Below, in pieces: positions 45,845 through 53,274 of a stretch of 64,000 bases of DNA. Made by a program: the position numbers and the translations under genes. Numbering within the stretch: the stretch's first letter is position 1; each line of letters opens with the position of its first letter. The stretch is from Flavobacterium sp. SLB02. GTDB taxonomy: Bacteria; Bacteroidota; Bacteroidia; Flavobacteriales; Flavobacteriaceae. The notes beneath the pieces were generated by a model. It searched no databases and was not told where the DNA came from. It saw nothing but the letters and a program-made list of their open reading frames with translations. The DNA is taken from the NCBI RefSeq assembly GCF_009664855.1, contig NZ_CP045928.1, positions 3,637,186 through 3,701,185 on the forward strand, read 5' to 3'.

Positions 45845-45910
45845 AAATTTAACAAAAACACCTAATATAATTTAAAAATTAACCTATAACGGTTTCGTAA
45901 ATGAGAATTT
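45845..45910 (+). repeat. Conserved upstream element copy 1
   Basis: Contains 'taacaaaaacacctaatata' followed by 'aacctataacggtttcgtaa' (45881-45900) and 'atgagaat'. It lies just upstream of the minus-strand AraC gene. Confidence 0.7.
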
Positions 45911-46102
45911 TGCATAATAATCATTAAAAGTTAAATGCCCGAACAACTACATTTGATAGATTTTTTTCATGATCCGTATTTTTTTGGTAGATTTTTTCCA
46001 TAAATCGTATTTAGTACTGCTATTTAATACCGATACACGATATTTGTAAGAATATTAGAAATTTTATACAAATGTTAATTTTATTGAATAATTGAAAAAT
46101 AA

Positions 46103-46177
46103 TAGCCGAATTAACAAAAACGCCTAATATAATTCAAAATTTAACCTATAACGGTTTCGTAAATGAGAATACAGCAC
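46103..46177 (+). repeat. Conserved upstream element copy 2
   Basis: Core 46143-46170 is identical to copy 1 over 28 bases. Flanks 'taacaaaaacgcctaatata' and 'acagca' also match copies 1 or 3. It lies about 100 bp before secreted paralog 1. Confidence 0.75.
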
Positions 46178-46267
46178 ATAAATTGGAAAATACAGTTGTG
46201 AAAAAAAAGCAATGACCAGAGTAATTTAGCATCAGAAAATTAAAGCAATAATTTAAAACTAAGAGCT

Positions 46268-46687
46268 ATGAAAAAGATATTAAAATTAAGTTTAGTGTGC
46301 GCAGTACTTTTTACAGGAATGACTACTTATGCAATTGACGGAAATGATAATGGTGCAGCTGATTTTAACCTTCATGTATTAAAGGCTAATGGAAAGCTAA
46401 TTACGTTTGCTTTAAACCAGGTTAAAAAGGCAAGTATTAGTATTTACGATAAAAACAATACTTTAATCTATTCTGAAAATGCTTTTGGAAAAGAAGGAAT
46501 TTTAAGAACTTTTAGTTTAGAAGAACTTCCAGCAGGAACTTACTTCTTACAAGTAGAAGACAGCGTTAAAAAAGTAAGACACGAAATTACAATTACTGAT
46601 GATACATCTGTATTATCGTCAAAAGCAGTTTCGTCAGCATATAAAGCAAATACAATTGCTCAAAATTCAAGCGTAGCAGTACGCTAA
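46268..46687 (+). CDS. Small secreted protein, paralog 1
   Basis: The 139-residue product has a signal peptide ending TYAI/TYA and a single beta domain of about 90 residues (FNLHVLKANGKLITFALNQV, ISIYDKNNTLIYSENAF, LEELPAGTYFLQVED, KKVRHEITI). The pattern of a strand, then 'PAGTY-L-VED', then a basic strand resembles the T9SS sorting fold, but the protein is little more than that domain. A paralog at 47488 is about 75% identical and one at 48269 is more distant. Function is unknown. Upstream element copy 2 and a shared 3' region suggest common regulation. Confidence 0.82.
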   Translation: MKKILKLSLVCAVLFTGMTTYAIDGNDNGAADFNLHVLKANGKLITFALNQVKKASISIYDKNNTLIYSENAFGKEGILRTFSLEELPAGTYFLQVEDSVKKVRHEITITDDTSVLSSKAVSSAYKANTIAQNSSVAVR

Positions 46688-46760
46688 AAAAGTTTATACT
46701 TCTCATAAAGTATAAAAATGAGGTTAGATAGTTAGTAAAGTTAAAAACATGATTGTTTTG

Positions 46761-46797
46761 AAACAGCTCTTTGTGGTTATTGAGCTGTTTTTTTTGT
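46761..46797 (+). terminator. Terminator of secreted paralog 1
   Basis: AAACAGCTC (46761-46769) and GAGCTGTTT (46782-46790), then a T run. The same hairpin with 'tttgtggttatt' loop recurs at 47966-47997 after paralog 2. Confidence 0.85.
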
Positions 46798-47487
46798 GCC
46801 CTACTTTTTTGGATTTGCCAAAAAGGCACTAAGACACAAAGTTTGTGTTTTTTTTGTTTAACCGTAAAGAGGCAATCCCGATAGCTATCGGGATCGTGAA
46901 CTTTATGTTTTTAAACCCCTTTAAATATAATCTTTGCGTTCTCTGTGGTTAAATAAAAACTTGCTACATGTTGAAATTAGCATTAAACACTAAGAGTTTT
47001 ATATAACACTACGCTCAAAAACACAAAGTTCAAAAAGCTTTGCGATTGTGTGTTTTATAAAATCCTCAATAATATCATCCCAAATCAATTATTCCTATTT
47101 GCAGCTAAACAATGTAGAAATGCTTTGTGTTAGTTTCTTGCGAAGATCCTTAGTTCCTCGGGAGGACATTGGGAGGAAATGAAAAATCCGCTTTAATCTG
47201 CGTTTTCCCTTTAGCGAATCCTTGTCATGCGCGTACCCTCTCAACGTTACTCCACAAAAATTTTGTAAGAAAACCAGATCAATCAATATTATCTCAATTC
47301 AAACAAAACATTAAAAAATAATAACCTAATTAACAAAAACGATAAAAATAATTCAAAATTTAACCTATAACGGTTTCGTAAATGAGAATACAGCATCGAA
47401 ATTGGCAAATAGAGTTGTTAAAAAACACCTACATCATAAGTAATTTAGCATCAGAGAATTAGAACTATTAATTTAAAACTAAATACC
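46798..47487. repeat. Spacer between paralogs 1 and 2, with repeats and upstream element copy 3
   Basis: No convincing gene is seen. The stretch has a 'cacaaagtttgtgtttt' palindromic run (46835-46860), the perfect 20-bp palindrome ATCCCGATAGCTATCGGGAT at 46875-46894, a 'ctttagcgaatcc' repeat at 47183-47233, and upstream element copy 3 at 47322-47395. The minus-strand frame 47095-47286 runs across these repeats and is not credible. Confidence 0.55.
47322..47395 (+). repeat. Conserved upstream element copy 3
   Basis: Core 47362-47389 (aacctataacggtttcgtaa plus atgagaat) is identical to copies 1 and 2. The downstream leader, including 'agtaatttagcatcaga', matches that of paralog 1. Confidence 0.75.
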
Positions 47488-47895
47488 ATGAAAAAGATTT
47501 TAAAATTAAGTTTAGTATGTGCGGTACTTTTTACTGGAATGAGTACTTATGCAATTGACGGAAATGAAGATTTTAATCTTCACGTATTAAAGAATAATGG
47601 AAAAGTAATTACGTTTGCCCTTAATCAGGTAAAAAAAGCCAATTTATCGATCTATGACAAAGAAGGTACTTTAATTTATTCTGAAAGCGCTTCAGGTAAA
47701 GATGGAATTTTGAGAACTTTTAGCTTGGAAGAATTTCCTGCCGGAACTTACTTCCTGGAAGTTGAAGATAATGTAAAAAAAGTGAGACACGAAATTACTA
47801 TAACTGATAATGCAACTGTATTATCAAAAAAAGCAATTTCATCAGTTTACAAAGCAGGTTTTTCTGCTAAAAATACAAACGTAGCAGTACGTTAA
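47488..47895 (+). CDS. Small secreted protein, paralog 2
   Basis: The 135-residue product is a close paralog of the 46268 gene: same signal peptide (MKKILKLSLVCAVLFTGM), same beta domain (FNLHVLKNNGKVITFALNQV, LEEFPAGTYFLEVED, KKVRHEITITD) and the same C-terminal NVAVR end. It lacks the four-residue insert after the signal. Leader and 3' untranslated region are duplicated too, so the unit arose by tandem duplication of about 650 bp. Function is unknown. Confidence 0.82.
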   Translation: MKKILKLSLVCAVLFTGMSTYAIDGNEDFNLHVLKNNGKVITFALNQVKKANLSIYDKEGTLIYSESASGKDGILRTFSLEEFPAGTYFLEVEDNVKKVRHEITITDNATVLSKKAISSVYKAGFSAKNTNVAVR

Positions 47896-47965
47896 GAAGT
47901 TATACTGAAAAGTATAAAAGTGAGGTTAGATAGTTAGTAAAATTTAAGACGAATAATCGTTTTTT

Positions 47966-47999
47966 AAACAGCTCTTTGTGGTTATTGGGCTGTTTTTTT
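47966..47999 (+). terminator. Terminator of secreted paralog 2
   Basis: AAACAGC (47966-47972) and GCTGTTT (47989-47995), followed by T. It is homologous to the terminator at 46761-46797. Confidence 0.8.
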
Positions 48000-48268
48000 A
48001 TGCCCAATTTTTACCTGAAAATTTTCGTGAGCTTATTTTTAGAAAACTATTCTTAATAAATATAATAGTTTGATTTTTACACGATTAAAAAACAGGAACT
48101 AAAAACATCCAGAAGCCCAGTAATTACGTACATAGTTCAGTCAAAACACAGAAACATCTTTAATTCAGCAATTTACACATATAAAAAAGTGATTTTTTTG
48201 CATAAAATTAAATTTCAATTTGTAGTTTTGAGCGTTCCACAAACAGTAATTAACAATTTAAAAAAAAC
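47998..48268. other. Spacer before paralog 3
   Basis: AT-rich, non-coding. The 'aacctataacgg' element is absent here, so paralog 3 seems to be under different control from paralogs 1 and 2. No clear promoter was found; 'caatttgtagttttgagcg' lies at about 48213-48232. Confidence 0.4.
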
Positions 48269-48655
48269 ATGACAAATTTTACCAAAATGGGCTTAGTTGT
48301 TGCCGTATTTTTAACAACAATCTTTACTTACGCAATTGATGGAAAAGGGGATTATATTTTGAATATAAAAACCGGAAACGGAAAAGTAATTAGCTTTACT
48401 TTGCACAACGTTGAGAAATCAGTTTTTTCTATTTACGACGAAAACCATAATTTAGTGTACACAGGAGCATCTGCTACAGATAAATTAGAGATTTCGAAAA
48501 CTTTAAGTTTAGAGGCATTTCCTGCCGGAACTTACACTTTAGAAGTAAACGAAAATGGTAAAGTTGCGAAACACGAAATTGCTGTTTCTGCTAAAAAATC
48601 AAAAACTATTAAGCTTGACGAATCAGTAAACGAAAGTCCTGGTTTCCGTCGTTAA
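48269..48655 (+). CDS. Small secreted protein, divergent paralog 3
   Basis: The 128-residue product has a signal ending TYAI and the same beta-domain plan as paralogs 1 and 2 (YILNIKTGNGKVISFTLHNV, FSIYDENHNLVYTGA, LEAFPAGTYTLEVNE, KVAKHEIAVS), at roughly 40% identity by eye. The C-terminal tail differs and ends GFRR. It has its own strong terminator. Function is unknown. Confidence 0.8.
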   Translation: MTNFTKMGLVVAVFLTTIFTYAIDGKGDYILNIKTGNGKVISFTLHNVEKSVFSIYDENHNLVYTGASATDKLEISKTLSLEAFPAGTYTLEVNENGKVAKHEIAVSAKKSKTIKLDESVNESPGFRR

Positions 48656-48676
48656 TTGTTTTTTACGTAAAAACTG

Positions 48677-48709
48677 AAAAGCATCGGCCGTGGCTGATGC
48701 TTTTTTTGT
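48677..48709 (+). terminator. Rho-independent terminator of paralog 3
   Basis: AAAAGCATCGGCC and GGCTGATGCTTTT pair over 12 to 13 positions including one G-T, followed by seven T. Confidence 0.88.
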
Positions 48710-48852
48710 TTTATAAAAAATGATTTCATCCATAATAAAACAAACAATTATGAGTTATACAATTGATTTACATAATTTTACAATAAAAACAAATACAATT
48801 GATTTTTTTTATTGTTTTAAGGATTAAGCATTTCTCAAATTCATTCAAAAAA

Positions 48853-49245
48853 ATGTCTATGCAACAAAAACCAGCTATTTTACTATTATTGACTGTTTTT
48901 TCATTTCGGGTTGCTGCCCAGACTGAAGAATTTTACACTACTGATAAAATAAGCGACAAATATGCTTATGTCGACGTAATTAAAACTTACGAAAATGTTG
49001 CTGCAAAAGGATACAAATCTGTAGACCTGTTTCAAAAATTAGGAAACTCCTCTTATACACATTGTTATTTTGATAAAGCAGCAGTATGGTACGGCGAACT
49101 ATTTGCTATGACATCAGATTTAGACCCCATCTATTATTATCGCTACGCAGAATCATTGCGATCCCTTTCTCAAAACGAAAAAGCCGATGCATTGATAGAA
49201 AAACTAAAAAGTAAATCTAACGCAACGGTAAGACGTAAAATATAG
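48853..49245 (+). CDS. Short secreted protein resembling the N-terminal TPR part of OmpA/PD40 proteins (possible remnant)
   Basis: The 130-residue product has a signal ending RVAAQ and TPR-like helices (YAYVDVIKTYENVAAKGYK, LFQKLGNSSYTHCYFDKAAVWYGELF, YYYRYAESLRSL). This matches by eye the first 130 residues of the long Flavobacterial OmpA-family proteins that continue with PD40 propeller and OmpA domains. Here the frame stops after RRKI, with none of the downstream domains. It is either a stand-alone short protein or a truncated paralog. ATG 48853 is chosen because it gives a standard signal peptide. Confidence 0.6.
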   Translation: MSMQQKPAILLLLTVFSFRVAAQTEEFYTTDKISDKYAYVDVIKTYENVAAKGYKSVDLFQKLGNSSYTHCYFDKAAVWYGELFAMTSDLDPIYYYRYAESLRSLSQNEKADALIEKLKSKSNATVRRKI

Positions 49246-49286
49246 AAAGACTTATATGTTTTGGGTTCACGAGCAGGAAGTTTGTA

Positions 49287-49901
49287 TTAACAGCTTAGCT
49301 TAAATTCTAAATGCTTATGTGGTGGCACATAATCTTCATTCCATTCTACTTCAATATATTTTGATGCATATTCTTTCATATTCTCAATACCATCAAGCAA
49401 AATCGCTGACCCTCCTTCTTTTACTGCATTATTTACCATCTTAAAAGCAAACTCAGTTCCCTCCCAATCCAGTGCGGGTAAGTCAAATATTATATCTTTT
49501 GTTTTTGAAAGAGCTGCATATAAAGTCAAAAGCTTTCTTGGGGTTCCTGCCAACTTCTCTATTTTAGTTTCTTTTGTAATCCATTTATCTTCAAATATTC
49601 TATTAGAAAAAGGACTTTTAAGATCTGCGTTTTTCTTAAGATATCTTCCAACTGTCAAAGGGAAAAAGTTATCCCTAAAATATGATCTTCTAAAATACTC
49701 GACAAATCTCATCTTTCGATGCAAGATTACATTTTCATGCTTAATTTTACCGCAAAAAACATCTCTTAGGAATACCTGAGCATCATAATAATCGTCCTCT
49801 TTATACAAAAACAAAACGACTACTTCACCTTCATACAAAACAAAAGGCGGTATATAAAAAGTATCTGTTTTAATCCCTGTATTTTCTAGAACAATTTTCA
49901 T
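49287..49901 (-). CDS. Degenerate ABC-ATPase-like protein, function unknown
   Basis: The 204-residue soluble protein has a C-terminal half resembling the end of an ABC ATPase: EKLAGTPRKLLTLYAALSKT stands where the LSGGE signature and helix occur, and DIIFDLPALDWEG where Walker B and the D-loop occur, followed by SAILLDGIE like the switch strand. The Walker A loop is absent and the Walker B glutamate is replaced by leucine, so ATP hydrolysis is not expected. It could be a regulatory relative of ABC proteins. It has no operon partner and marks the last chromosomal-type gene before the AT-rich island. Confidence 0.6.
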   Translation of the reverse strand: MKIVLENTGIKTDTFYIPPFVLYEGEVVVLFLYKEDDYYDAQVFLRDVFCGKIKHENVILHRKMRFVEYFRRSYFRDNFFPLTVGRYLKKNADLKSPFSNRIFEDKWITKETKIEKLAGTPRKLLTLYAALSKTKDIIFDLPALDWEGTEFAFKMVNNAVKEGGSAILLDGIENMKEYASKYIEVEWNEDYVPPHKHLEFKLSC

Positions 49902-50370
49902 TATAACTTAAGATTTATGTCTTTTATAAAATAATATTAAACTTAAATGCTAATATATACAAACAAACATTTCTAAAATTAAGGAAACACGTAAAGCACT
50001 TAAATTTTACAAACAAAGCAAAAAAACCTCTCAATATCTTGAGAGGTTTTCCATAAATATAAATTGTAAATTTTTACATATTCCTTCTATACTGATTTAC
50101 CCTTATTTTACTGACATCAATATAGTTTTAGTCAACATTTAGTCAATAAGAGTAAAATAATTAGAGCCAAAAAGAAAATCTAAAATTCACTTTAAGTTAA
50201 AACAATAGTGCTAAATATTAGCTCTTCTACGGATAGCGAATCACCCATAAAAAACAGAATATCAATGCAATAATATCACTAAAAAATAAAAAGTAATATC
50301 ATATTACTTAGTAATATTTTTTTCGATAACACAAACTTTTGTTTACTTTTTTTACTACTTTTGTTTCAAA
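49902..50370. other. Spacer at the start of the AT-rich island, with a terminator and inverted/direct repeats
   Basis: No gene is seen. A hairpin with stem AACCTCTCAA / TTGAGAGGTT at about 50025-50048, inside A and T runs, looks like a bidirectional terminator. TTATTTTACT (50103-50112) faces AGTAAAATAA (50151-50160), and between them TTTAGTCAA occurs twice at 11-bp phasing (50127-50135, 50138-50146). Such a mix of inverted outer arms and direct inner repeats could be an attachment site of the island, but no second copy was found. Confidence 0.4.
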
Positions 50371-50579
50371 GAAAAAGCCACCAGTTCCAGTAACGAAATC
50401 TAGTGGCTAAAAGTTTACTTTTTACAAGCTTGGATTAGTTTTCTAATCTGCTTGACAAGGTGGCTCACCTGAGATAACATCAGGGATGCACACATTACAT
50501 AAAGTATTTTCATAAGACCGAAAATAATATGGGATTATAAATTCCACGAAAACCAAAAGTTCCCGCTTTTGGTTTTTTT
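50371..50579 (+). ncRNA. Candidate structured small RNA locus
   Basis: A TACTTTTG -7 box (50356-50363) precedes four successive hairpins: AGCCACCAG/CTAGTGGCT (50376-50408), CAAGC..GATTAG-TTTT-CTAATC..GCTTG (50425-50454), AGGTG/CACCT (50458-50470) or CCTGA/TCAGG (50468-50484), and the terminator AAAACCAAAAG/CTTTTGGTTTT followed by T7 (50549-50579). The density of perfect stems in otherwise AT-rich DNA suggests a 200-nt RNA on the plus strand. The -33 element is poorly placed. I cannot match it to a known RNA family. The opposite strand carries a 32-codon frame, so the coding strand is undecided. Confidence 0.35.
50415..50513 (-). CDS. Possible 32-residue peptide antisense to the structured locus
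   Basis: From ATG 50513 the minus strand encodes a 32-residue peptide with a hydrophobic N-terminal half (MKILYVMCASLML) and a basic amphipathic C-terminal half (LVKQIRKLIQACKK), ending at TAA 50415. On this strand the hairpin at 50376-50408 is followed by TTTTT, so it would be the terminator. The size and composition resemble membrane-active small proteins such as type I toxins. That is only a resemblance, and no start signal decides the matter. Confidence 0.3.
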   Translation of the reverse strand: MKILYVMCASLMLSQVSHLVKQIRKLIQACKK

Positions 50580-50734
50580 GTTTCGCGTAATAATGTTTTT
50601 CATTATCAAGACAAATATAATTCTTTATTGCATAAAAATGAATCAATTGTTATTAACAAAATTACGTCAATAATTACCCTCACTAGAGAATACAGGCTTA
50701 AACACTACATATAATACAGAAATAAATTAACATT

Positions 50735-52120
50735 CTACTCCTCAATGTAAAATTGAAAAGTCACATTATTAAGTATTAATCTATATGTAATATTATTTTG
50801 CTTCCATGTTCTTCCACTCCATTTCCCATCAATAAATTCTTCTTCTTTCACTCTTCCGATTTTTTCAACATCAATTCCTAACAGCTCTGTAATATTATCA
50901 ACTAATTTTATTACTTGCTTTACATATGTTATATAATTATCAGACTTATTTTGACTTAATAAAAGACTTATGTAACTATCATCGTTTGGTATATATACAA
51001 GAATTTTATTAAAAAAATCAAATAAAAAATATGGCATAAAATATGTCCTTAATTTACCTCCTTCTTCTTCGCTTTCATAAAACTCATGATTTTTTAATAC
51101 ATCGTACGCTATAGGTAAATTTAAACTAACATCTTCGATATTTAAATATCTATTATAATAATCAACAAACTCTTCAGGTTTAAATACAACAGTCTTTACT
51201 GAAAGCTTTTCATATATCTTTTTTGTTTTATTATATGATTTCTTATCATTTAAAACATAAAAACTACACGTTGAAGCAAATGATGCATGAAATGCATCTT
51301 CTGTAGTATTTTTAAATGTTTCTTTTCGACCTTTCTTTACATTCACATTGTCCTCTTGATATCCAAACATATCCAATAAAATATATTCATTGGAAATCTT
51401 GTTAAACCATTCAGGAGCATTTTTCGAATTATCAATATATCCATCAATTGCAAACCCCTTATTTTTTTGTTCTTTGTCTATTAATTTATAAGGTTCTTCT
51501 ATATTGAAAATCTTATCTCTATTAATACCGAATCCATCTTGAACAATTTCTCGTAAATGTTTATAATTATCATTTTCATTAAGGGCAATATTCATTTTAC
51601 TAAAGCTTTGAAAAAACCCCTCCATTGTCGGATTCTCTTTCAGTCCAGGAAACATTTTCTCCATTTGGTCTGCAACTTCTGGATTTTCAAGTGCTTGAAT
51701 AAAATCCTCTCCAAGTGAGATAGATTTTAAAGAATTAATAAATGTTTCTCCTATTTCTTTTGTTGATTCGTCTTGATTGAAAATTTCACTTAAACCATCA
51801 AGACTTATGTCGTTAAAAGTATCTTTCATTTCAACTCTCTGTCCAAATAATTCAATAGGAGACGTATAATCTAAAAGAATAGACTTTCCATCATTGTATA
51901 AACAATGGTCATTTGTTAACTTACTTAAGAATTCTAAATCTAATCGTATTAATTCTTTTTGCCTTTCGGTTTCATTAAAACTAGACAAGATATCGCCAAT
52001 ATGAGAAGTTGAATAAGGTACTAATAATTTAGGATTGTCAAAAATTATATTATTCAATTCTGGATGATTCCCGTTTTTCATTTGTGATATTACATTCCAA
52101 TCAAGATATACTTTAATCAT
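50735..52120 (-). CDS. PIN-like domain protein with large insert, candidate defence nuclease
   Basis: The 461-residue soluble protein begins MIKVYLDWNVIS, with Asp7 and Asn9 as in the first PIN motif. After an insert of about 260 residues it resumes the PIN core with TEDAFHASFAST (Asp275, His278) and FYVLNDKKSYNKT (Asp292), the pattern of the third and fourth acidic positions. PIN domains are metal-dependent RNases. The insert and the C-terminal 160 residues match nothing I know. It is the third gene of a minus-strand operon with a PD-(D/E)XK-like and a zinc-ribbon/HEPN-like gene. A role in defence or toxin activity is inferred from this company and from the mobile context. Confidence 0.65.
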   Translation of the reverse strand: MIKVYLDWNVISQMKNGNHPELNNIIFDNPKLLVPYSTSHIGDILSSFNETERQKELIRLDLEFLSKLTNDHCLYNDGKSILLDYTSPIELFGQRVEMKDTFNDISLDGLSEIFNQDESTKEIGETFINSLKSISLGEDFIQALENPEVADQMEKMFPGLKENPTMEGFFQSFSKMNIALNENDNYKHLREIVQDGFGINRDKIFNIEEPYKLIDKEQKNKGFAIDGYIDNSKNAPEWFNKISNEYILLDMFGYQEDNVNVKKGRKETFKNTTEDAFHASFASTCSFYVLNDKKSYNKTKKIYEKLSVKTVVFKPEEFVDYYNRYLNIEDVSLNLPIAYDVLKNHEFYESEEEGGKLRTYFMPYFLFDFFNKILVYIPNDDSYISLLLSQNKSDNYITYVKQVIKLVDNITELLGIDVEKIGRVKEEEFIDGKWSGRTWKQNNITYRLILNNVTFQFYIEE

Positions 52121-52190
52121 AGCTTTAATTTTATAATTCGTTTAAATTCAGAATAATATCTTTTTACACAGAAAAATGACAGAGTTATTA

Positions 52191-53231
52191 TTACATCTCA
52201 CTAGTAATTGTTATCGAGTGAAATACAAATTTTTTTGTCATAATTCCATCGAAATCTCCTTTTTCATTAACCCATATTTGCTTGACATTTTCAAAAATAT
52301 TCCTATCAAGTTTTATTTTTGCATTTGGATTATGGTAAATCGTTAGGCTTTCAGCCCAATTTTCAGTTACCTCTCCTTTTTTAACTTGATGTGCAAAATC
52401 TTTAGCTTTTGCATTTGGTTTAGAATCATCATATTCATAGCCAGAACGAATAATAATTAAATCTCTTTTAGATAAGTTATGTTCAAATCCCATCCTATTA
52501 AATTTGTGTAAGTCACAATTATTAGAAAAAATTACAGCACTTATGTTCTCTGTGTCTGGTTGCGAAAAGAAATTTGAAGGAATAGTTTTACCTTCATGAA
52601 TATGTTCTTCTACTGGTTCATTTTTAGCATTTAATAATAATCCTCCTATCTCTTCAGATGTGATTTTTATACCATACAAATATTCCATGATTTTAGCGTC
52701 AGGAATGAATTTTGATATATAATTATGTGATGGGGTTACAGCTAAAATTAAAGGTTTGCCTTTAACCCAATCTAATTCCCAGTACCTTTTGTTTAATTTT
52801 GAATATAAAACGCTTCCTAATCTTATTGAATAATAATCTATAAGTTCCTTTTGAATTTTTAAATCATTTTTTTCTACCGCTTCTTTAATAAATTCTCGGG
52901 AGTATCTCTCATCTTCCTTTTCAGCGGATAAACTTGCCTCAATAAAGAAATCATATCCATTCTTTTGTACATGAAAATCAGGTCTATTTACATCATCAAT
53001 TTGTTCAAAGTTATTTTCAAATAAAAAAATAAATAAATATATTTCCCATAACCTTGCATCAAATCCAGTACTTTGAAAATCTTTTATGAAATTTCCATCT
53101 TTATCATCAAAGCGATTACAAATATTCTCAATAATATTTCTCGCTGGTTCAAATAAATTGCTTTCAGTAAGCAGTTTAAATCTTGCGTGAAGATTTTTTT
53201 CTGGAACTAATAAATCGTAAATATTCTTCAT
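52191..53231 (-). CDS. PD-(D/E)XK-like nuclease-fold protein, candidate defence component
   Basis: The 346-residue soluble protein has in its N-terminal third the order typical of the restriction-endonuclease fold: a helix with DARLWEIYL (Glu63), NRPDFHV (Asp85) and FFIEASLS (Glu98), which is the E-PD-ExK pattern with Ala-Ser in place of the usual x-K. The lysine may be lost or supplied elsewhere, so activity is uncertain. The remainder is alpha/beta with conserved-looking segments (GKPLILAVTPSH, ISAVIFSNN). No named family is recognised. It sits between the HEPN-like gene (43 bases upstream) and the PIN-like gene (70 bases downstream). Confidence 0.6.
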   Translation of the reverse strand: MKNIYDLLVPEKNLHARFKLLTESNLFEPARNIIENICNRFDDKDGNFIKDFQSTGFDARLWEIYLFIFLFENNFEQIDDVNRPDFHVQKNGYDFFIEASLSAEKEDERYSREFIKEAVEKNDLKIQKELIDYYSIRLGSVLYSKLNKRYWELDWVKGKPLILAVTPSHNYISKFIPDAKIMEYLYGIKITSEEIGGLLLNAKNEPVEEHIHEGKTIPSNFFSQPDTENISAVIFSNNCDLHKFNRMGFEHNLSKRDLIIIRSGYEYDDSKPNAKAKDFAHQVKKGEVTENWAESLTIYHNPNAKIKLDRNIFENVKQIWVNEKGDFDGIMTKKFVFHSITITSEM

Positions 53232-53274
53232 TTTTTTAGTTGATATCGTTGTGCAAATTTTTTAAGAATTTATT

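Larger units (their letters stand above)
45820..46267. promoter_or_regulatory. Divergent region between the AraC gene and secreted paralog 1, with two copies of a regulatory-type element
   Basis: No gene is seen in these 448 bases. The element 'aacctataacggtttcgtaa' with its flanks occurs at 45845-45910 and again at 46103-46177, both in the same orientation. Between them lies AT-rich sequence with 'ttttttccataaatcgtat' and 'ttttttcatgatccgtattt' half-repeats (about 45960-46020). These would suit operator sites for the adjacent AraC regulator. Confidence 0.55.

Noticed and set aside
47095..47286. 63-codon minus-strand frame between the secreted paralogs
   Set aside because: It runs through a known interspersed repeat (47183-47233) and has no signal or domain.
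50443..50646. 67-codon minus-strand frame in the structured locus
   Set aside because: It crosses the terminator hairpin at 50549-50579 and shows no protein-like pattern. The 32-codon frame in another phase is more protein-like.
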